Origin: Streptomyces sp. NBC_00654
Lineage (GTDB): Bacteria > Actinomycetota > Actinomycetes > Streptomycetales > Streptomycetaceae
Direction of reading: 5' to 3'
DNA: 64,000 nucleotides
Assembly (NCBI RefSeq): GCF_026341775.1
Contig: NZ_JAPEOB010000001.1
Location: 2,666,001 to 2,730,000 of the forward strand
Part shown: positions 8,401 to 14,714 of the stretch, piece by piece
Numbering within the stretch: the stretch's first letter is position 1
Layout: every line of letters begins with the position of its first letter
Position numbers and translations under genes: made by a program
Notes under the pieces: model-generated
Databases searched by the model: none
What the model was told of the DNA's origin: nothing
Seen by the model: only the letters and a program-made list of their open reading frames with translations

Positions 8401-10247
8401 TGTCCTACATCTACGACCAGCTCGGCCAAGCGGTCAGCAAGGACGTGGCGGGCAAGGTGACCACCTATGCGTACGACCGGGCCGGACGCCTGCTGCACGC
8501 GGCCGGACCGGACAGCGAGATCGTCTACGCGTACGACCGGCGTGGCCGGACCAGGACCGAACTCGTCGACGGCCGCGCCATGAACTACGCCTACGACACC
8601 CTGGGCCGCCGGGCACGCCGCATCACCCCCACCGGCGCGATCACCGAGTACGGCTACGACGCCGCCGGCCGTGCCGCCCGGATATCCAGCGGCGGACGCG
8701 AGATAGCCTTCACCCACGACGCGGCCGGCCGGGAACTCGAGCGCGTCTTCGGTGGATCCCTCACTCTGGCCTCCGCCTGGGACGAGGCCGGAAGGATCTG
8801 CGCGCAGCACCTGACGGTCGGGGGCCGTGCCCTCAACCGCCGGCACTACGCCCACCGCGCCGACGGCCATCTCACCTCCGTGACCGACGATCTGTCAGGC
8901 TCCCGCACCTTCGATCTGGACGCGTCCGGACGGGTCACCGGGGTCCATGCCGAGGGGTGGACCGAGCGTTATGCCTACGACGCCGCCGGCAACCAGACGG
9001 CGGCCTCCTGGCCCGATTCACACCCCGGCCACGACGCCAGCGGCCCCCGCTCCTACACCGGAACCTCCGTCACCAGGGCCGGCAAAGTCCGCTTCGAACA
9101 CGACGCCCTCGGCCGCGTGATCTTGCGCCAAAGAACCCGTCTGTCACGCAAGCCCGACACCTGGCGCTATGAATGGGACGCGGAGGATCGTCTCGTCGCC
9201 GTGGTCACACCCGACGGCACCCGCTGGCGCTACCTCTACGACCCCTTGGGTCGCCGCACGGCAAAACAGCGCCTCGCTGACGACGGCGAGAACGTCGCAG
9301 AGGAGGTCCGCTTCTCCTGGGACGGCACGACCCTGTGCGAACAGACCGTCCACACACAGGGCCAGCCACACATGGTCGCCCTCACCTGGGACCACCGCGG
9401 CCTGGCCCCGCTGTCCCAGACGGAACGCCTTCTCTCCCCGGACACTCGGCAGGTGGAGATCGACCGCCGGTTCTTCGCCATAGCCACCGACCTCGTGGGA
9501 ACGCCCACCGAACTGGTCGACGAGTCCGGCGAGATAGCCTGGCGTGCCAGGAGCACTCTCTGGGGCACCACTGCTTGGGCCCGCTCCAGTACGGCCTATA
9601 CCCCGCTGCGTTTCCCCGGCCAGTACTACGACCCGGAGACCGGTCTCCACTACAACCTCTTCCGCCACTACGACCCGGAGACCGGTCGCTACACCTCCCC
9701 TGACCCGCTCGGCCTCAGCCCCGCGCCGAATCCGGTCGCCTATGTGCACAATCCGTTCACCGTCTGCGACCCTCTCGGACTGTCGCCGTACTCGCGGTTC
9801 AAAGGTCTGGGCTGGCTGACGGACAACCAGCTCACACGCCCGTCGTTCCGGTATCAGCGCCTTGTCACCGACCAGAGCTACGAGCAGCAGTGGATATTGC
9901 CGGACGGCCGGGAGGTCCACGTCGACGGCGGTCCGCGGGACGGCTGGATCACAGAGGCGAAGTGGACCGGCGGTGACAACGTCGGTGAATGGAAGAAATC
10001 CCCGTACAACCCCGATTTCAAGCATTACGACGAGGGTCGGCTCACCGCGCAGGCCGACAAGCTGCTTGCCCTTAACGAGGATCTAGGAGGCAAGGGAGTC
10101 CGCTATATGGTGTCCAATGAATGGGGTGCCGCGCATGTGAACGAAGTGCTGTCCAAGGCCTTCCCCGAGGCCTACGCCAGCGGGCAGCTGAAGGCGTATC
10201 ACGTGCCCGGCAACGGCATGAGTGGAATGAGTTCATGGCTGAAGTGA
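5451..10247 (+). CDS. Type VII-exported Rhs polymorphic toxin with C-terminal PD-(D/E)xK nuclease-like domain
   Basis: A 1598-residue polymorphic toxin from GTG 5451, two bases after the upstream stop. Residues about 75-190 form a helical T7SS-signal-type domain (LVYGSPSKLHATAEQLRSF). The DUF6531 entry module begins near 415 (DPVDLASGRMFLP). YD repeats fill about 600-1380, and the Rhs core closes with YYDPETGLHYNLFRHYDPETG and two DPLGL motifs (about 1390-1443). The roughly 155-residue tip after the last DPLGL carries H1490-V-D1492 and E1502-A-K1504, the D...ExK pattern of restriction-endonuclease-fold toxins. It would be delivered to neighbouring cells and cut nucleic acid. The immunity candidate overlaps its 3' end by 13 bases. 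The toxin subclass is uncertain. Confidence 0.85.
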   Translation: MGVEDFIRDITPDSVEGVVEDGVEWAGNRVEGAGNWTADRLDDVGWESGSDWVREQSRSVANRMGADVEEMDLGQTEDKAKLVYGSPSKLHATAEQLRSFQRAFDDAGGGLKGLDSSRLKGETADALRTAVSTQPPKWFAGADACEKAAAALEAFAYTVTWAQNQAQTAIDMWKEGVKASQSAADGHRKRIDDYNKAVNRYNAQAPEERNPGTLPPCPAPTFDDPGKSIMQDAQELLAQAREQRNAAAETARSAVRAARDKAPEKPTYAQQVASGLQELQIINDHVGGGVIKGTAGLLNFVRGINPLDPYNITHPAEYATSLNSLAAGLVVTANDPVGTGKQMISDFMKDPAEGFGRLLPDAALTAATGGGGAVAKGVRLAADMAKAARARRLLDNAPNGTHNRPDGRRVVANTDPVDLASGRMFLPQTDLVLPGTLPLVFTRRTESGLLAGRFLGPSWTSTVDERLEIDAAGVVHVTADGLLIPYPHPAPGTPTEPESGTARTLLARDVTGDYTVTDPGTGLVCHFTAPADSEPGGDGDAWLDRVEDRHGNWWAVERTENGTPLALTCSAGRRVAVAVSDGRVTALSLAGAGENGADLPLMRYGYEDGNLTTVVKPSGATTTFVHDDRRRVTAWIDSNNSRYDYTYDDRDRVIDEGGQAGHIQITLTYTEPDPDTGLRTTTLTTAGGHTTRHRIDRHCRVVATTDPLGHTTRFTYDNRGNTLTRTDPLGRTTAFTHDEDGRLLVVTRPDGSELRTVRDPSGASTEFRGPDGARWLQEFDEHGSRTAVTDPVGATTRYAYDGRGRLTTVTDALGATTTVRCDAAGLPVAVTDPAGGTTRLERDVLGRIVRTVDPMGSVTRVVLDEDGNLARRVAPDGAAESWTYDGEGNPLSHTGLAGGISRFEYTHFDLLTTRTGHDGSRHTFEHDADLRLIRVTGPHGTWSYTYDAAGRLASETDFDGRTLTYRYDAAGQLTARSDTLGRTVSYIYDQLGQAVSKDVAGKVTTYAYDRAGRLLHAAGPDSEIVYAYDRRGRTRTELVDGRAMNYAYDTLGRRARRITPTGAITEYGYDAAGRAARISSGGREIAFTHDAAGRELERVFGGSLTLASAWDEAGRICAQHLTVGGRALNRRHYAHRADGHLTSVTDDLSGSRTFDLDASGRVTGVHAEGWTERYAYDAAGNQTAASWPDSHPGHDASGPRSYTGTSVTRAGKVRFEHDALGRVILRQRTRLSRKPDTWRYEWDAEDRLVAVVTPDGTRWRYLYDPLGRRTAKQRLADDGENVAEEVRFSWDGTTLCEQTVHTQGQPHMVALTWDHRGLAPLSQTERLLSPDTRQVEIDRRFFAIATDLVGTPTELVDESGEIAWRARSTLWGTTAWARSSTAYTPLRFPGQYYDPETGLHYNLFRHYDPETGRYTSPDPLGLSPAPNPVAYVHNPFTVCDPLGLSPYSRFKGLGWLTDNQLTRPSFRYQRLVTDQSYEQQWILPDGREVHVDGGPRDGWITEAKWTGGDNVGEWKKSPYNPDFKHYDEGRLTAQADKLLALNEDLGGKGVRYMVSNEWGAAHVNEVLSKAFPEAYASGQLKAYHVPGNGMSGMSSWLK

Positions 10248-10717
10248 TCGCGATGCTGGAAGAGCTCAGGGACATCACCCCGCTGACCGCCGAGGCTGCG
10301 GTGGCGCGGTTCTTGGCTCAGGAGTGGACGCCCGGGAGCAAGGTCCGTGACGGCGTGGAGACGTCGTGGGACAAGGGCAGCGTCGGGGGCTGGATCCAGA
10401 CGTTCGGCGGTGGGGCGGTCAGCGTCTCGTTCTTCGTCTGGATCCGCGACGTCGACGAGTCGGGCTACTTCGACGACCTGGATGCCGTCTACGAGGAGGG
10501 GGGGCAAGTGCTGGCCGACTTCCTCCCCGAGATCGAGGAGTCCCCGCTTGCCGGCCACCTCATCGAGGCCGAGGTGACGGAGGCGGACAGGGACGAGTTC
10601 ATCAAGCTGAAGAAGTGGACCCTCGACGGCCGGATTCTGACCGCCGGTGTGATCCAGCATGACACCGATCTTCCGGTGATGGTCATGGTGGTGCTGGAGG
10701 AGCCCGGCGCTGCCTGA
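10235..10717 (+). CDS. Probable immunity protein for the Rhs toxin
   Basis: A 160-residue acidic cytoplasmic protein from ATG 10235, overlapping the last 13 bases of the toxin gene; an in-frame ATG at 10253 is the alternative. No signal peptide or membrane segment is present. The sequence is mixed alpha/beta with a motif GGWIQTFGGGAVSVSFFVW and an acidic C-terminal half, as expected for a protein that covers a basic nuclease site. I do not recognise a named immunity family. The assignment rests on position immediately after the variable toxin tip, where cognate immunity genes are almost always found, and on the coupled overlap. Confidence 0.7.
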   Translation: MAEVIAMLEELRDITPLTAEAAVARFLAQEWTPGSKVRDGVETSWDKGSVGGWIQTFGGGAVSVSFFVWIRDVDESGYFDDLDAVYEEGGQVLADFLPEIEESPLAGHLIEAEVTEADRDEFIKLKKWTLDGRILTAGVIQHDTDLPVMVMVVLEEPGAA

Positions 10718-10903
10718 CTCAGCCCGTACGCCAGGGCGCCCCGCGTGCTTCCATCCGAGGCTGGGCGCCCCCTGACGTACGCGACTCATGGTGGTGGGGC
10801 CGGACATCCAAAGACGAGCCGTGCGGTGCCTTACGAGGTCTGTCCAGAAGGCGGACCACCACTGCTCGTGCGGTCGCAAGTTTCTCAGGCCCATTGCTCC
10901 TGC

Positions 10904-11149
10904 TCAGCAGCGATTGCTGTGCTTGGGCAGCTCTCCCCGGAAGCCGCAGCCGGGGCACTCGTCCTCGCCCTGGATATGACCCTCGTACCAGCCGTGGACG
11001 GCTGCATGCAGGATCCTCCACCGAGGCTTCGCCGCTGCGGACCCATGCGATGACGTTGCGACGATCAACCGGAGCACAGCGTTGTCGGGCGAGGGGAACG
11101 GCGGGGACGTCGTAGCCGCAGCCTGCGGGCGGATACGGGTGCGGGTCAT
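10904..11149 (-). CDS. Small CPGC-containing hypothetical protein
   Basis: An 81-residue protein from ATG 11149, which overlaps the stop of the preceding minus-strand frame as ATGA. Third codon positions are GC-rich throughout, supporting real coding. The N-terminal half is Pro/Ala/Thr-rich. The C-terminal half has PRWRILHAAVHGWYEGHIQ followed by GEDECPGCGFRGEL, with a Cys-x-x-Cys that could bind zinc. The same frame remains open up to ATG 11485, but that extension is Arg/Pro-rich and out of the coding register. A near-identical fragment sits at 4069-4190 beside the broken IS3. The function is unknown. Confidence 0.55.
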   Translation of the reverse strand: MTRTRIRPQAAATTSPPFPSPDNAVLRLIVATSSHGSAAAKPRWRILHAAVHGWYEGHIQGEDECPGCGFRGELPKHSNRC

Positions 11150-11382
11150 CCAGACGGAGTGGTTTCGTGCTGGGCGAAGCCGTGCACGTCGCTGCGGAAC
11201 CCACGGCCGACCGGCTTCCAGCCCTGGAACGTGATCGGCTTCCAGCGGGGCTGGTCCGGCACGCTGTCGTCGTCGGGCGCTGGCAGTCTGGCCGGCTCTT
11301 CCGGCTGCGAGCGGCACCGACGCTGATGCCCGGGTGGGCGGCGATCTCCGGATCCCCCCCAGGGCTTCTGATCGTCGGCCAA
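11146..11382 (-). pseudogene. Frameshifted small gene ending in an RWKPITFQGWKPVGRGFRSD segment
   Basis: A probable TTG start at 11382 lies behind ACGAGG and gives MADDQKPWG; the end reads PRWKPITFQGWKPVGRGF. Codon third-position bias switches frame twice. Between the seven-C run at 11352-11358 and about 11302, the GC-rich frame is the one reading DPEIAAHPGISVGAARS. After about 11302 it returns to the frame ending at 11146. Restoring one base at each place gives a smooth roughly 79-residue protein. It overlaps the following small gene by ATGA. Either the gene is decaying or the assembly has two homopolymer errors. I do not recognise the family. Confidence 0.5.
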
Positions 11383-11510
11383 GATATCGACCTCGTTTGT
11401 CGGCGAGGAGCGTACGCGTACGCCTCACGGGCGGTGGTGGGCGCACAGCAAGGCCGCGCCTGCCTGAACGACGCGGGGCAGCCATATGGAGGTCCTTGGT
11501 CAGACCTCGG

Positions 11511-11672
11511 TCCGTTGTCGGCGATGTACGCCTTGCCGTCGTGGACGACGACCTCGGCTCCCACGTAGTGGGCGAAGGGAAAGTCGGGGTTGACGGCGAT
11601 TCGGACCGGCAGGTTGGGATCGAGTTCCTGGAGCTGGCGGAGCAGGTGGCCGACGGTCAGGTACTGGGGCAA
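11511..11672 (-). pseudogene. Small conserved protein, 54-residue coding-like segment with lost C-terminal end
   Basis: From TTG 11672 behind GGAG the frame reads MPQYLTVGHLLRQLQELDPN and then LPVRIAVNPDFPFAHYVGA to ADNG, with uniformly GC-rich third positions. It resembles a short hypothetical protein I associate with streptomycete accessory regions. After residue 54 the codon pattern collapses. The frame happens to stay open to 10719, running through the two small genes in another register, so the true C-terminus has been lost or shifted. Confidence 0.5.
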
Positions 11673-11771
11673 GGGGATCTCCGGGAGTGGTGGGTACTGA
11701 CGGGGGTGGCTGGCCTACGACGGGAGTCGTCGGGCCAGCCGGTCAGAAGGGTGAAGGGGCCTGATCGGCGG

Positions 11772-12120
11772 TCAGCACGAGGAGTGGGTAACCAGAGCGG
11801 CGAGGAACCCCGCAACGGCCTCGGAGGGAGTGTGGAGACCGAACTCCTGGACCCAGGCGTCGCCGCCTGCGGGCAGCACTCGGACGTGCCAGACGATGTT
11901 GCGCTTCCAGGCAGCGGGGTCTTCTGGAAGCCAGCCGACGTGGACGCCGCCGTCGGGGCTGGTGGCATGGACGTTGGCCTCGGGGGTGTCGACGATCGCC
12001 CAACCGAGAGTGCTCAGGAGATCGAGCACGGGCGTGGCGCACTGGTCGGATGAAGAGCCACTGGGCACGTTCTCCGGCGGGGCGGACGACGGCGGGCAGG
12101 AGGGTTGCGGAGACGTTCAC
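11772..12120 (-). pseudogene. DUF317-like gene with a single-base frameshift
   Basis: GTG 12120, eleven bases after GAGGAG, starts a GC3-rich frame reading MNVSATLLPAVVRPAGERAQ then WLFIRPVRHA. From about 12030 the coding register moves to the frame that ends at 11772, reading VLDLLSTLGWAIVDTPEAN, SPDGGVHVGWLPEDPAAW and EFGLHTPSEAVAGFLAAL. The latter is typical of the DUF317 family of streptomycete accessory regions. Removing one G of the GGG at 12030-12032 gives one 115-residue protein with a smooth junction FIRPVRHAVLDLLSTLGW. If the shift is real, only the 98-residue part from GTG 12068 could be made. Confidence 0.6.
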
Positions 12121-12338
12121 GGTTGGGCGATCTCCTCGTTGACCTGTGGGTTTTCCCGACACCCGTACGTTGGCATGTGTCATGCCGAAGTGCGTAGTCG
12201 TTTCCCCGGGGTGACGTCTGCCGTGTGCGAACTCAAGGTCGTCGGCAGGTGAATGGGAGGCCGGGGAATGGACAGGCGACCGCGGTTTTCCTGCCTGGGT
12301 TGCGGTGACGAGCCACACGGGAGAGAAGGGGGACGGAG

Positions 12339-12542
12339 ATGGCCGAGGCGAGCAGACACTGGGACGGTGCCGGGCTGGAGCGCAAGATCCGGGTGGCCGG
12401 GCGGCCGTGGACCGTGGGCGACATTGCGATGGTCGCCGACGGTCCACGGCCGGGCGTCGGCGCACAGCACGACCGGTGGCCGGACAAGGAGGTGGTGGGC
12501 CACCGAGCCGAGGACGCCCTCCGCGACGAGGACCCGCGTTAG
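12339..12542 (+). CDS. Possible small hypothetical protein
   Basis: A 67-residue frame from ATG 12339, seven bases after AAGGGGG. It reads MAEASRHWDGAGLERKIRV and then AGRPWTVGDIAMVADGP, ending in a charged tail. There is no recognised domain, signal peptide or membrane segment. It sits between the decayed minus-strand genes and the HTH-MurA gene. It is plausible because of the ribosome site, but weakly supported. Confidence 0.3.
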   Translation: MAEASRHWDGAGLERKIRVAGRPWTVGDIAMVADGPRPGVGAQHDRWPDKEVVGHRAEDALRDEDPR

Positions 12543-12881
12543 CCGTTCAGCGTCGTGGCCCCGTGGTGGGCACCGGCGGCCCGACGACGGCCGTCGGAGA
12601 GGATGCTTCGGGCCCGCGGGCCCCGCGGTGTGAGGCGTCTGCCCGGAACGGGCGACAGCGGCCTGGGCGAGCCGAGCCGCCGGGGTCTCGGGAGAGACTG
12701 ACGGTTACTCAGCTCTTCCTGGCACCCAGTCAGTCATTCAAGATCATCTTGTATGTGCGTTGCGCAAGGTACTGAAAAGCAACAGTGATCAGTGAAGGGC
12801 CGTGAAGGTAAGTATTCGCAGCTCAGATGGCATGTTGCGGTGTTGTGCCCCTTGTCCTCAAGGGGCACGACACCCCGCCGG
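12543..12881. other. Intergenic right border of the accessory region
   Basis: No gene is seen. The stretch is locally AT-richer around 12730-12800 than anything to its left. It holds a 13-bp palindrome, CAAGATCATCTTG at 12739-12751, the self-complementary TTGCGCAA near 12760, and the terminator at 12840-12873. It marks the transition from decayed accessory genes to the syntenic core. Confidence 0.45.
12840..12873 (-). terminator. Terminator of the HTH-MurA gene
   Basis: The stem GTGCCCCTT (12845-12853) pairs perfectly with AAGGGGCAC (12860-12868) around a six-base loop, with partial pairing beyond. It lies just after the stop of the leftward gene at 12882. Confidence 0.7.
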
Positions 12882-14411
12882 TCAGATGTCCCGGAAGATC
12901 TCGATCTGGGCGCCCACCGAGTTCAGCCGCTCGGCCAGATCCTCGTAACCGCGGTTGATGACATAGACGTTGCGCAGTACGGAGGTGCCCTCCGCCGCCA
13001 TCATCGCCAGCAGCACCACCACCGCGGGCCGCAGTGCGGGCGGGCACATCATCTCGGCGGCGCGCCAGCGGGTCGGGCCTTCGACCAGGACCCGGTGCGG
13101 GTCGAGGAGTTGCAGTCGGCCGCCCAGCCGGTTCAGGTCGGTGAGGTAGATGGCCCGGTTGTCGTAGACCCAGTCGTGGATCAGGGTCTGGCCGTGCGCG
13201 GAGGCCGCGATGGCCGCGAAGAACGGCACGTTGTCGATGTTGAGGCCGGGGAACGGCATCGGGTGGATCTTGTCGATCGGCGCCTCCAGTTTGGAGGGGC
13301 GCACGGTCAGGTCCACCAGCCGGGTGCGGCCGTTGTCCGCGGCGTACTCCGTCGTGCGGTCGCAGTCGACGCCCATTTCCTCCAGCACCGCGAGTTCGAT
13401 CTCCAGGAACTCGATGGGCACCCGGCGGATCGTGAGCTCGGACTCCGTCACCACGGCGGCGGCCAGCAGGCTCATCGCCTCGACCGGGTCCTCGGAGGGG
13501 GAGTAGTCCACTTCGACGTCGATGTGCGGAACGCCGTGCACGGTGAGCGTCGTTGTACCGACGCCGTCGACCCGTACGCCCAGTGCCTCCAGGAAGAAGC
13601 ACAGGTCCTGGACCATGTAGTTGGAGGACGCGTTGCGGATGACGGTCGTGCCGTCGTGCCGGGCGGCGGCCAGCAGGGCGTTCTCGGTGACCGTGTCGCC
13701 GCGTTCGGTCAGGACGATGGGCCGGCCGGGCGTGACCGAGTGGTCGATCTGCGCGTGGTAGAGCCCCTCGGTGGCGGCGATCTCCAGCCCGAACCGGCGC
13801 AACGCGATCATGTGCGGCTCGATGGTGCGCGTACCGAGGTCGCAGCCGCCCGCGTACGGCAGCTTGAACTGGTCCATACGGTGCAGCAGCGGGCCGAGGA
13901 ACATGATGATGGAGCGGGTCCGGCGCGCGGCGTCGGCGTCGATCGCCTCCATGTCGAGCTGGGCGGGCGGGACGATCTCCAGGTCCACACCGTCGTTGAT
14001 CCAACGGGTGCGGACGCCGATGGAGTTCAGCACCTCCAGCAGCCGGAAGACCTCCTCGATCCGGGCGACGCGGCGCAGGACCGTGCGGCCCTTGTTCAGC
14101 AGGGTCGCGCACAGCAGCGCGACGCACGCGTTCTTGCTGGTCTTCACATCGATGGCGCCGGAGAGGCGGCGGCCGCCGACGACCCGCAGGTGCATGGGGC
14201 CGGCGTATCCGAGGGACACGATCTCGCTGTCGAGGGCTTCACCGATGCGGGCGATCATCTCAAGGCTGATGTTCTGGTTGCCGCGCTCGATGCGGTTGAC
14301 GGCGCTCTGGCTGGTGGCGAGCGCCTCGGCCAGCTGTGTCTGTGTCCAGCCCCGGTGCTGACGGGCGTCACGGATGAGCTTGCCGATGCGTACGAGGTAA
14401 TCGTCTGACAT
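12882..14411 (-). CDS. HTH-domain / MurA-like enolpyruvyl transferase fusion
   Basis: A 509-residue fusion. Residues about 5-62 form a Cro/CI-type helix-turn-helix (GWTQTQLAEALATSQSAVNR). Residues about 75-505 form an EPSP-synthase/MurA fold. MurA features remain: the SKNA motif with Lys93-Asn94 at the UDP-GlcNAc/PEP site, and the loop YAGGCDLGTR with Cys190, equivalent to the MurA active-site Cys. It may be a second UDP-GlcNAc enolpyruvyl transferase or a regulator sensing a cell-wall precursor. As I recall, S. coelicolor has such a gene, annotated as a MurA homologue, next to aconitase (SCO5998/SCO5999). A palindrome 12 bases upstream suggests autoregulation. Catalytic activity in vivo is unproven. 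Confidence 0.9.
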   Translation of the reverse strand: MSDDYLVRIGKLIRDARQHRGWTQTQLAEALATSQSAVNRIERGNQNISLEMIARIGEALDSEIVSLGYAGPMHLRVVGGRRLSGAIDVKTSKNACVALLCATLLNKGRTVLRRVARIEEVFRLLEVLNSIGVRTRWINDGVDLEIVPPAQLDMEAIDADAARRTRSIIMFLGPLLHRMDQFKLPYAGGCDLGTRTIEPHMIALRRFGLEIAATEGLYHAQIDHSVTPGRPIVLTERGDTVTENALLAAARHDGTTVIRNASSNYMVQDLCFFLEALGVRVDGVGTTTLTVHGVPHIDVEVDYSPSEDPVEAMSLLAAAVVTESELTIRRVPIEFLEIELAVLEEMGVDCDRTTEYAADNGRTRLVDLTVRPSKLEAPIDKIHPMPFPGLNIDNVPFFAAIAASAHGQTLIHDWVYDNRAIYLTDLNRLGGRLQLLDPHRVLVEGPTRWRAAEMMCPPALRPAVVVLLAMMAAEGTSVLRNVYVINRGYEDLAERLNSVGAQIEIFRDI

Positions 14412-14422
14412 ATCGGCAGGCT

Positions 14423-14438
14423 ATCTCAGATATGAGAT
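14423..14438 (-). promoter_or_regulatory. Palindromic operator candidate of the HTH-MurA gene
   Basis: ATCTCA-GATA-TGAGAT is a 6-bp inverted repeat with a 4-bp spacer, starting 12 bases upstream of the ATG at 14411. Spacing and position fit a Cro/CI-type repressor covering the promoter or ribosome site. The first candidate to bind it is the gene's own helix-turn-helix domain. Confidence 0.55.
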
Positions 14439-14676
14439 GAAGATCGCGCGGGGGTGTGCGTTCGGGTGACGACCGGGCGGGTGACGGCCGCTCACCCGCA
14501 TCGGAGGGCAGCCGTGCGACCACGTCCGGACCCGGTCCCCGCCCATCGTCCTGCCGCCGCCCCGGCCCGGCTCGTGGTGTGCGCCCGTTCGGGGTGCTCC
14601 GGGAACCCCGGCGGCCGTCCGGGAAGCCGCCGCCCCGGCCCGCCGTCCGGGCCCGCCCGTGTCCGGCGCGGGCGGT

Positions 14677-14707
14677 TTGACCTTCAAGCTGCTTGAACGC
14701 CGACAAT
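14677..14707 (+). promoter_or_regulatory. MerR-type promoter with perfect dyad in a 19-bp spacer
   Basis: The -35 element is TTGACC (14677-14682) and the -10 element GACAAT (14702-14707). The 19-bp spacer carries the perfect dyad TTCAAGC-T-GCTTGAA (14683-14697). A 19-bp over-long spacer centred on a dyad is the classical architecture of MerR-activated promoters. The predicted start of transcription falls at about the ATG (14715), and no Shine-Dalgarno sequence is seen, so the transcript is probably leaderless. Confidence 0.8.
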
Positions 14708-14714
14708 CGCGTTC

